From an uncultured Spartobacteria bacterium (GTDB taxonomy: Bacteria; Verrucomicrobiota; Verrucomicrobiia; Chthoniobacterales; Terrimicrobiaceae), in the NCBI GenBank assembly GCA_937960895.1, contig CALCJD010000010.1, positions 1 to 57,474 of the forward strand: DNA of 57,474 nucleotides, read 5' to 3'. The position numbers and the translations under genes are program-made. The notes under the pieces were generated by a model. It was not told where the DNA came from. It made no database searches and worked only from the letters and a program-made list of their open reading frames with translations. Below, piece by piece: positions 17,474 to 24,903 of the stretch (position 1 is its first letter; each line of letters begins with the position of its first letter).

Positions 17474-20400
17474 TTAACGAAGGCTGGCGGTGGGAAGTTG
17501 CGCGACCAGCGTGGTTATGACCTTGGCGCGCTCGTTTTCGGGTGGAGAAATCTGTTTCAGATACTGCAGGGCGGCCTCCCGGGACCGGACGGGAAGGAGG
17601 TGTCCGGTGAGGCGGAGGGAGGCGAGATCGAGCGACCGGCTCCAGTCGGACTCCCCGGAATTCTGTCCGGCCGAAAAACCGGAAGGCAGGAACTTCCGCA
17701 GGGAACCGCCCATGGCCAGGGTAAACCGCCAGCGCTGCAGGAGGGCGTTGGAATCCACATAGGCGGCATCCTCCTCCGGATATCCGTCGGGAGTGGCCCG
17801 CTCGAAAAGTCCCATGCCGCTCCGGCGCAGGAAATCGCGCACGGTTCCGACCGAGCCGGATCCGCAGAGCCGCGCGAGGCGCAGACTGTAGTCCAGCGGC
17901 GTGGCGATCTTCGGCCGGTTCGCCGCCTCCCAGAACTCCGGACTCTCCGCAATGGTCATCAGAAGGGCCGCCATGTCCCCGCCGGTGCCAAGGAAGCGGT
18001 CGGTCAGTTTTTGCACCAGGGAGTCCGGCGCGGGAACCGAGACATAATGCTCGGCAAGCTTGCGGCTGATGAACCGCGCGGTCGCGGGGTGGCCGGCCAG
18101 CATCTCCAGCGCCGCAAGGGTGCGGTCCTGACGGAGGGCGGGATCCTCGGCCCTCGGAAACTCCATGCCAAAGACGCGTTTTTCCGCCGGAGAATTGAGC
18201 AGGGGGTCGAACCGAAAGGAACGCGCCAGATCCCGGGCCTGTCCGCGCAGGGGGGCATCCGAGCTGATGGTCCAGCCGGTCAGAACCGACGCCAGGGCGG
18301 TGACATCCTGCTGGGTGTATCCGGCGTCCACCCCCACGGTGTGAAGCTCCATGACCTCGCGGGCGTAGTTTTCATTCAGCCTCCGGGCGAAACTGCGGTT
18401 CTGGTCGAGATAAATCAGCATGGCCGGACTCGACGCGGAGGCCTTCAGCAGCGTGCCGAACGGCGCCACTCCGAGTTCGAGGAAACGCACGTGCTCGGTC
18501 CATTTGTTCAGGGCGTCGGCCTTGTCGATCCAGGTCGAAAAATGATTTTCCGCCCAGAGCACAAAGCGCGTGCGCACGGGATTGGGAGAGCGCAGCAGAT
18601 GAGCCAGGGACCGGGGAACGACCTGGCCCTTGTTGACCGGATCCGGGTATTCGGTCCAGGCGCGCCGCCAGGCGGCCACCTCGCCCGGATCGCTCCAGGG
18701 GCGGGCCAGGCGGTCCTGCAGCCAGGCCTTTTCGCCGAGAATCAGGATGGCCGCGAGTTCCTCGGGTTCGGGTCCATACCCAAAGCGGTTGAGCAGGTGC
18801 ACCGCCCGGGCGAACTGCCGGTCCGTCCCGTCGGCTCCGACACGAAGGACCACGGCGGCGGACGTTGTCTCCCGTCCGTTCCGGCCCCTCGCCCGCACCT
18901 GCAGGGTGTGATCCCCCGGAGCGAGGTCGGCGGTCAAGAGCGGCAGCACGACCCGGCCCAGGCCGGAATCCTCGGACTGGCGCAGGTTCAGCGGTTGGCC
19001 GTCGACGACGAGGTCGGTCCAGGCAATTCCCGCGGGCGAATAAACCCGGACCACCACCGCATCCGCTTCGCCCACCCGGAACGGCGAGCGGCGCGGATGG
19101 AGCACGGTGATCTGCGGCGCCTCGTCCGAGGAGGGCGTTTTTTCCTCAAGGCGCGCCGCGCGCAACCACCAGTTCCGGTCCCCCTGGCCGGCCACCGCCG
19201 CATCGTTGGAAAAACGCACCACAATCTGCTTGGGTCCGCGCGGAAGCTGCACCTGGCCGAACCGGTAAATGCGTTCCTCCCTCACGGGCAGTTCGCCGAT
19301 CTTTTCCAGCGGACGCCCTTCGATCTGGAGAAAGGCTTCGATGAGGGGCGGCCCATGAAACTCCTGCCCCCTCGCCTCGATGGCGAAGGCAAACTCCCCC
19401 TCGAGATTGTGCGGCAAGGTCAGGATCGCGTCCCCGTTCACATAAAAGGCCGCGACCGGCCTGTCCTTTTCCAGTTTCTGCGCCAACCCGGGATCCCAGG
19501 CGTCGTCCTCCACCGTGAAACGCAGCACGCGGCCGCCGGGACGGGTGTCGGGCTCGGCATCAAGCACAACCGATTCGGCCGGACTCTCGGCAAAATGGCC
19601 GGCGTCCGTGCGCGCCCGCAGCTGCAGGGTGTTTGTTCCTTTCCGCAAGGCGGAAACCGGCACGTAAAAATTCGGTTCCCGTCCCTGCTGGCGTCCGACG
19701 GTTTCCCCATTGACGAGCAATTCGACACGCGGCGCGTCCTTCACGCGGTTGCCCCGGCGGGCGACGACCTTCAGTTGAAGCGGCCCTTGGACGAGGCGTC
19801 CTTCCAACCGTTCGGCGAAGGCCACGCGCAATGCCGAGGGATCGCCGACAAGCCCGGAACGGGACGCGCCCATCATCATGACCTCCGCGCCGCCGCCCAT
19901 CATCATGCCGGCCCCGTCGGAATCGGCCGGGGCGGCTTCGTCCGCGCTCACCCTCACGAGTTCGTAGCGTTCAAGGAACAGGTCCCGGTCATTGCCCTTG
20001 CCCCGGGAAAAATCATTGAGAAACCGCGCGGTGATGTTTTGTTTTCCGGCCTCGAGGCGAAAGGGCACTCCGATGGGAATCCGGTGCCAGGCATGATCGA
20101 CCAGCCGGCTTCCGGAAAGCGCCTGATTGTCGTCGTTCAGCACGACACCCACCGAAGGGAACGATCCCAGAGCGGGCCGTCCGCGCACGCGCATGGTCAG
20201 TTGATACCACCCGGGTTTGTCGATGGTTTCCTGCACACACCAGGCCGGATCGGGCCTGAAATTTTCCACGTATTCCGGGGTACCCCCGGCAGGAGCGACC
20301 GGCGGCGGCTTCTCGCCGAAGCGCGCCGGGCGCGGATCATTCACCCGATCCACGCAGGCCCCGGAAATCATCACCGAGGTGTCGGGGCGAATGACATTCA

Positions 20401-21073
20401 CCATCACGCGATCCCCGGCCAGACGGCGGCCGTGCGCATCCTTCGCGACGGGGCGCAGGGCGAGAGGGCCCGCCGGCAGTTCGTCGGCATTCACGTCGAA
20501 GGCATACAATCTCACCGAGCCCGGACCGGAAATCGTCTGCGAGCGGGGGGAAATCTCCCGGCCGTCCGGCAGGAGGAGGCGCGGCTCGGAAGGCACATCG
20601 TCCGGCGACACGGTGTTGATCTCGACCCCGGCCGTAAAGGTGCCGTAAACACAGGCGCCCTCCGGCGGGCAAATCAGGGTCGGACGCGGGGCAATGACCT
20701 CCGCGGAGGGATTCGGTTCGATCCGCAAGGGAAGCCTGGCTCCGTCAACGATCAATTCGGCCGCGCCGGTCCGGCGGGCCCGCAGGCGAAGAAAGCCCTG
20801 CGTCTCCTTGCCGAGCACCACCGCCGGTTGAAGAATTTCCGCCGCATCCGGCGGATCCACCGCGGTGTCCAGGGCCCGCCCGGATTCCGTCGGCGCGGCA
20901 ACCCGGAAGGGAATCACCTGGGATTCGTCGAGCCAGAGGCGCGCCTCCGGCGAAAAATAACCGATTCCGGCCTTTCCCGCCCCCCACAGGGAGGAATGCA
21001 CCAGCGCGCATAGTCCAAGGAGCCAGACCCTGCGGCGTCCACCTCGGACCGTCTGGGGGCGCGGCGTGTTCAT
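17474..21073 (-). CDS. DUF1800 protein with two carbohydrate-binding-like domains
   Basis: 1199 aa, far longer than a bare DUF1800 protein (about 450-550). Order: signal peptide (cleavage near residue 32), Ig-like region, a beta domain at about 279-380 resembling Ca-dependent xylan-binding modules ('PGWYQLTMRVRG', 'RFLNDF'), an odd Met/Gly-rich linker ('AGMMMGGGAEVMMMGASRSG'), a second such module at about 541-648 ('AFYVNGDAILTLPHNLEGEF', 'VRFSNDAAV'), more Ig-like sequence, then DUF1800 from about 752 ('HLLNRFGYGP', 'ENHFSTWIDK', 'NENYAREVMELHTVG', 'SRKLAEHYVS'). It is probably secreted and acts on or binds polysaccharide with its DUF1501 partner; that is inference. Confidence 0.9.
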   Translation of the reverse strand: MNTPRPQTVRGGRRRVWLLGLCALVHSSLWGAGKAGIGYFSPEARLWLDESQVIPFRVAAPTESGRALDTAVDPPDAAEILQPAVVLGKETQGFLRLRARRTGAAELIVDGARLPLRIEPNPSAEVIAPRPTLICPPEGACVYGTFTAGVEINTVSPDDVPSEPRLLLPDGREISPRSQTISGPGSVRLYAFDVNADELPAGPLALRPVAKDAHGRRLAGDRVMVNVIRPDTSVMISGACVDRVNDPRPARFGEKPPPVAPAGGTPEYVENFRPDPAWCVQETIDKPGWYQLTMRVRGRPALGSFPSVGVVLNDDNQALSGSRLVDHAWHRIPIGVPFRLEAGKQNITARFLNDFSRGKGNDRDLFLERYELVRVSADEAAPADSDGAGMMMGGGAEVMMMGASRSGLVGDPSALRVAFAERLEGRLVQGPLQLKVVARRGNRVKDAPRVELLVNGETVGRQQGREPNFYVPVSALRKGTNTLQLRARTDAGHFAESPAESVVLDAEPDTRPGGRVLRFTVEDDAWDPGLAQKLEKDRPVAAFYVNGDAILTLPHNLEGEFAFAIEARGQEFHGPPLIEAFLQIEGRPLEKIGELPVREERIYRFGQVQLPRGPKQIVVRFSNDAAVAGQGDRNWWLRAARLEEKTPSSDEAPQITVLHPRRSPFRVGEADAVVVRVYSPAGIAWTDLVVDGQPLNLRQSEDSGLGRVVLPLLTADLAPGDHTLQVRARGRNGRETTSAAVVLRVGADGTDRQFARAVHLLNRFGYGPEPEELAAILILGEKAWLQDRLARPWSDPGEVAAWRRAWTEYPDPVNKGQVVPRSLAHLLRSPNPVRTRFVLWAENHFSTWIDKADALNKWTEHVRFLELGVAPFGTLLKASASSPAMLIYLDQNRSFARRLNENYAREVMELHTVGVDAGYTQQDVTALASVLTGWTISSDAPLRGQARDLARSFRFDPLLNSPAEKRVFGMEFPRAEDPALRQDRTLAALEMLAGHPATARFISRKLAEHYVSVPAPDSLVQKLTDRFLGTGGDMAALLMTIAESPEFWEAANRPKIATPLDYSLRLARLCGSGSVGTVRDFLRRSGMGLFERATPDGYPEEDAAYVDSNALLQRWRFTLAMGGSLRKFLPSGFSAGQNSGESDWSRSLDLASLRLTGHLLPVRSREAALQYLKQISPPENERAKVITTLVAQLPTASLR

Positions 21074-21226
21074 AAACTCTGGCCGTCAACCTTATCCCTG
21101 TCCGCCCCTCCGTCAAAGACTTTGGATGATCCCAAGCCCCCTTTCCGCCCGCCGGGAGGTGTCCCCAAAAATCCGTCTGCTTCCGCGCAGGGCTGCGCAT
21201 CCGGCGGCAGGCGCTTTCCGAAGGCG

Positions 21227-21796
21227 CTAAACGGCGCGGGCCACGCGTTTCAGGGACGGTTCCGGACGCGGTTCATTGCTGCCGCGGGTCTGGAAATAAT
21301 ACCGCAACAGTTCCGCGTGGGAGTGCACGCCGAACCGGCGGTAGATTTCCTTGATGTACCCCTGGACGGTATTGACCGTGATACCCAGGCGCTGGGCGAT
21401 TTCCTTGCGGCTGTGACTTTGCAGGAGCAGATCGATGACCAGCCTTTCCCGGCGGGTGAATCCGGAACGGACATGGGAAGTCTCCTCCGGCTGCCAGGGA
21501 AACTCCCCGGCGATCCAGCGGGCCAGACGGGCGTCGCGCTCGGTGAAGGGCGGACCTGAACGCCGCGAAAAAAGCAGTTCGCCGACGGGATGACACCGGA
21601 CCCGCAATTCCACCATGGCGCGCGGCACCCGGTCCTTTCCCGTCGATTCCACCCATTCGGCCACGTCCGCATTCAGAAGGTCGCGCAGGCCGGCCACCAA
21701 GTGGCGCCGCTTGTCTTCGTGTCCCCCCGGCAACAGACAGGCCTCCCGCATCAGACGCAGGACCTGAAGAAAATCTGTTTCCTCAAATGCGTTCAA
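21227..21796 (-). CDS. LuxR-type transcriptional regulator
   Basis: 189 aa from a TTG at 21796 that has a GGGAGGG ribosome-binding site about 7 bases upstream; no ATG fits, and the frame upstream has no homology (an internal Met at 'MREACLL' is an alternative). Residues about 1-125 form a small GAF-like sensory or dimerisation region. The C terminus is a GerE helix-turn-helix ('GFTRRERLVIDLLLQSHSRK', 'QRLGITVNTVQGYIKEIYRR'). No receiver Asp is present, so phosphorylation is not expected. It is divergent from the histidine kinase gene (96 bases between starts), suggesting a shared control region. Confidence 0.8.
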   Translation of the reverse strand: MNAFEETDFLQVLRLMREACLLPGGHEDKRRHLVAGLRDLLNADVAEWVESTGKDRVPRAMVELRVRCHPVGELLFSRRSGPPFTERDARLARWIAGEFPWQPEETSHVRSGFTRRERLVIDLLLQSHSRKEIAQRLGITVNTVQGYIKEIYRRFGVHSHAELLRYYFQTRGSNEPRPEPSLKRVARAV

Positions 21797-21892
21797 TTTC
21801 CACCCTCCCTGTCCACCATGCCGGCTCCCACCGGTGGCGTCGATGGGGTTTTCCCCCATTTTCAGGAACCTGGGGATGTGGTAGCTTCGCCG

Positions 21893-22552
21893 ATGATGGA
21901 ATCCCCGCTGCGCGACCCGGCGACTCCGGTTCCGTCCGAATTGACCCGGGACATCCTCCGCGCGATCGATGAAGAACGTGAGCGGCTGGCCCGGGAAATT
22001 CACGACAATCTCGCCCAGGACCTGTTTGCGCTCCGGCTCCTGGCCGAATCGATCGCCCGGTCTGCCGACGGAGACCGTCCCGTGCTCGCCCAGAGGCTCG
22101 CCGATCTGGCCGGCCGTGTGGAGCAAACGGCCCGCGACCTTGCGCACAGCTATTCGCCGCGTGCCGGCTCCGGCGGAAATTTTCTGCACGCCGTGCGCAC
22201 TCTCGCCAAGCGCCACGAGGACCGGGTCACCTTCGATCTGACCGGCATCTCCGACACCCTCTTGGAAGTCGACACCGCCTCCCATCTTTTCCACATCGTC
22301 CAGGAGGCGGTGACCAATGCCATCCGCCACGGCTCCGCCTCCCGCATCCGGGTGGCGCTGCAGGCCGGCTCCTCGCCCCGGGTGCTGGAAATCGAGGACA
22401 ACGGAAGCGGGTTTGAGCCCGGCCAAACCGGCGAAGGTCTGGGACTCCGCACCATGGCCTACCGGGCCTCCCAGATCGGCGGTTCCTTCCAAGTGAAAAG
22501 AAACCCCGGCGGCGGCATGCGGGTTCTCTGCGAATTTCCGCCGGAAGGGTGA
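21893..22552 (+). CDS. NarX/LiaS-type histidine kinase, soluble and sensor-less
   Basis: 219 aa from ATG 21893 (an ATG at 21818 is possible). A HisKA_3 box 'RLAREIHDNLAQDLFALRLL' carries the phospho-accepting His; the HATPase domain has 'HIVQEAVTNAIRHG' (N box), 'IEDNGSGFEP' (G1) and 'GLGLRTM' (G2). There is no transmembrane segment and almost nothing before the His box, so any input must come from a partner protein or a small cytoplasmic signal. It converges on a NarL-type response regulator gene 49 bases away, its likely partner. Confidence 0.88.
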   Translation: MMESPLRDPATPVPSELTRDILRAIDEERERLAREIHDNLAQDLFALRLLAESIARSADGDRPVLAQRLADLAGRVEQTARDLAHSYSPRAGSGGNFLHAVRTLAKRHEDRVTFDLTGISDTLLEVDTASHLFHIVQEAVTNAIRHGSASRIRVALQAGSSPRVLEIEDNGSGFEPGQTGEGLGLRTMAYRASQIGGSFQVKRNPGGGMRVLCEFPPEG

Positions 22553-22601
22553 TTTCCCCCGCCGTAAAGCGGTCGGTCCGGACCCGAAAGGTGCGGACGG
22601 A

Positions 22602-23219
22602 TTATTCCACCGGAAAACGCAGAACGGCTTCGCGCATGAGCGCCGCGCTGGTTTCGGCTCCGAGTTTCTGTTTGATGTTCTCGCGATGCCGCTCGGCGGT
22701 TTTCACACTGATTCCCAGGATGGCCGCGATTTCCCGGGTCGCCTTGCCGGCGGCGATGAGGCGCAGAGCCTGCAGTTCCCGATCGCTCAAGCCCGAATCC
22801 TGCACGCTGTCGAGGATTTCCTGAACGGTGGGGGTGAGGGCCACCCGCCCCTTGGCCGCCTTGCGCACCACGGTCAGCAGATCGCCAAACGAATCCGACT
22901 TGCACACAAATCCCGCCGCGCCCGCCTGGAGGGCCCGCCGGGCGATTTCGCCATTGTGCGACGCGGTCAGGATCACCACCCGGAGGGGGCGAAACCGTAC
23001 GTTCCAGGAGGGAAGGATGTGCAGCGGATCCCCCTCCCCGAGCAGGAAGTCCAGCAACACGACATCGGGCCGGTGCCTTTCCAGCTCCGCCTCGGCCTCG
23101 GCAAGATTCGCCGCCTGGCCGATGATCTCAATGTCCCGCTCGGCGGAAAGGCGCATAAAAAGGGCTTCCCGCACCAGGGCATGGTCTTCGACCAACAGCA
23201 CGCGGATCCGTCCAAGCAT
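22602..23219 (-). CDS. NarL/FixJ-type response regulator
   Basis: 205 aa from ATG 23219. The receiver domain (1-120) has 'VLLVEDHALVREALF', the phosphorylated Asp in 'PDVVLLDFLL', Thr in 'VVILTASHNG' and Lys in 'GFVCKSDS'. A GerE helix-turn-helix follows ('GLSDRELQALRLIAAGKATR', then 'AAILGISVKTAERHRENIKQ'). It is the probable target of the neighbouring convergent histidine kinase (21893-22552). Target genes are unknown. Confidence 0.9.
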   Translation of the reverse strand: MLGRIRVLLVEDHALVREALFMRLSAERDIEIIGQAANLAEAEAELERHRPDVVLLDFLLGEGDPLHILPSWNVRFRPLRVVILTASHNGEIARRALQAGAAGFVCKSDSFGDLLTVVRKAAKGRVALTPTVQEILDSVQDSGLSDRELQALRLIAAGKATREIAAILGISVKTAERHRENIKQKLGAETSAALMREAVLRFPVE

Positions 23220-23254
23220 GCCCCAGTTTGGCCCGAAGGGGGCCCCGCCGACAA

Positions 23255-23719
23255 TCACGAATCCTGACGCCGCCTCAGAACGCCCAGGAGGGCCAAATAG
23301 GCGACCGCCGCCCCGGGGATCGCAAACAGAAGGGAGCCCAGCAACAAGGGAAGACCGACATGAAAAAACGTGGTCCATTTGAGCATTTCCGCCGGATGGA
23401 TATGGGCATGCAGCATCTCCAGCTTGGGAGGGAAATGATGCGGGTGGCTGAGCAGCCAGAATCCCAGATCATACTGCCAGCGCATGAAGATCGGGGCAAA
23501 CGGCGTGAGGACATCGTGCAGGGACACCGCGATCACGGCGGCAATCGGATTGCAGCGCAGGGCATAGGCCAGTCCCAGACAAAGCAGGGTTTTCACCCCC
23601 CAGAGCGGGGTGAATCCGATGAACACCCCGATCGCCGCGCCGCCCGCGATGGCGTGAGGCGAATCCTTCAGGGAAAACAGCTTGTTCCAGAGCCCGCCGA
23701 GGTGCTCGGTGATTTTCAT
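23255..23719 (-). CDS. DUF2062 membrane protein
   Basis: 154 aa with three hydrophobic segments. The start matches DUF2062: 'SPHAIAGGAAIGVFIGFTPLWGVKT', then 'LRCNPIAAVIAVSLHDVLT', followed by a C-terminal hydrophobic hairpin. The family is widespread, often near cell-envelope or glycosyltransferase genes, with unknown function. It is upstream of the response regulator gene on the same strand (35-base gap), so co-transcription is possible. Confidence 0.85.
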   Translation of the reverse strand: MKITEHLGGLWNKLFSLKDSPHAIAGGAAIGVFIGFTPLWGVKTLLCLGLAYALRCNPIAAVIAVSLHDVLTPFAPIFMRWQYDLGFWLLSHPHHFPPKLEMLHAHIHPAEMLKWTTFFHVGLPLLLGSLLFAIPGAAVAYLALLGVLRRRQDS

Positions 23720-23878
23720 GGTGTTGGAGCCTGACGGAAACCGCCGGATTTCTCAAATGCCGATTCGCGCCGAAAATCCGGACCCTCCCGCCGCCGCACC
23801 TCCGCCCCCCTTCACACCCCCGATTCCGCCGGCTTCCCCATTGAATTCACCCCATGCAGGAGATAGAGTCCGGGTTCC

Positions 23879-24877
23879 ATGATCGATGCCGATTACGACG
23901 ATGAGGTGAGCTCCTCCGGTTTCTCGCGCTGGGTGCTCCCGGCGTTGATCATCTCGCTGCTTCTGCACGCCGCGTTTCTTTACTGGGCGCGCAGCGTCTC
24001 GCTGGCCGACACGAGCCAGAAGGTCTACGAACGCCTCGTGCCCCGCGCCTTTCATGTCGAGCGCGTGGAAATCGACCAGAAGCTCCTGGAGCCGGAACCC
24101 GCCGACGAGCGGAAACCGGCCCTGGCGCCCGAGGCCGTCCAGTTGCCCCAGGAAAAAATGGCCTTCGAAAACCTGATGGCCGACCCCAAGGGGGAGCCGG
24201 CCGCGCCGAAGATCGACCAGTCGTTCCTGTCCGACAAGCCGAGCGCCTCGTCGATCACCTTCGACAAGACCATGCAGACCGCGCAACTCACCGGGGCGCA
24301 GAGCGCCCTCGAGGACCCGAAGGCGCTGCACCAGGCGCTGCTGGGCGACCGGCCCGACGCCGGCAGCAAACCCGCGGGCGATTTGCTGGCGCCGGATTCC
24401 CTTGCCGGCCGGGCCATCGCCAAGGCCGGCGAGCTGCGGGGCGGGGACACCCCCGGCTTCAGCAATCTGGACGAACTCCTGGCCCAGACCGGGCCGCTCA
24501 GTCCGGGAACGGCGCCCATCCTGATGCCCACCGACCTGTTGTTTGAATACGGCGAATACCGGCTCACACCCGCCGCAGTCGCGGGCCTGCAGAAGCTCGG
24601 CCTCCTCATCCGGCGCAATCCCCAGGCGGATTTCATCATCGAGGGACACACGGATTCCTTCGGTTCGGATGAATTCAACATGACCCTCAGCGAGAATCGC
24701 GCCGCCGAGGTGAAGAAGTGGCTCGTCAACGAAATGCAGATCCCCCCGGAACGCATTGAAACCCGAGGCTACGGCAAGACGCGCCTCATTGCTCCCGGCA
24801 CCGGCACCGTGGAGGAGCAACAGATCAACCGCCGGGTGGAGATTGTCATCCGCGACCGCTCCGAAAAACGTCCCTGA
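23879..24877 (+). CDS. OmpA-family protein with N-terminal membrane anchor
   Basis: 332 aa. One transmembrane helix near the N terminus ('WVLPALIISLLLHAAFLYWA') follows a short acidic cytoplasmic segment, an arrangement like TonB. The middle is a long Pro/Ala/Glu-rich periplasmic spacer (about 45-210). The C terminus (about 215-328) is an OmpA-like peptidoglycan-binding domain: 'LLFEYGEYRLTPAAV', 'IIEGHTDSFGSDEFNMTLSE', 'RAAEVKKWL', 'GYGKTRLIAPG', 'INRRVEIVI'. It probably links the inner membrane to the cell wall. It is followed 26 bases later by glnD on the same strand. Confidence 0.88.
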   Translation: MIDADYDDEVSSSGFSRWVLPALIISLLLHAAFLYWARSVSLADTSQKVYERLVPRAFHVERVEIDQKLLEPEPADERKPALAPEAVQLPQEKMAFENLMADPKGEPAAPKIDQSFLSDKPSASSITFDKTMQTAQLTGAQSALEDPKALHQALLGDRPDAGSKPAGDLLAPDSLAGRAIAKAGELRGGDTPGFSNLDELLAQTGPLSPGTAPILMPTDLLFEYGEYRLTPAAVAGLQKLGLLIRRNPQADFIIEGHTDSFGSDEFNMTLSENRAAEVKKWLVNEMQIPPERIETRGYGKTRLIAPGTGTVEEQQINRRVEIVIRDRSEKRP

Positions 24878-24903
24878 CGGTTGCACGCCGCCCTTTTTTC
24901 TTC

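Noticed and set aside
17498..21013. 1171-residue open frame antisense to the DUF1800 gene
   Set aside because: It mirrors the high-GC DUF1800 gene, has no domain and is rich in Arg/Gly/His as expected for an antisense frame.
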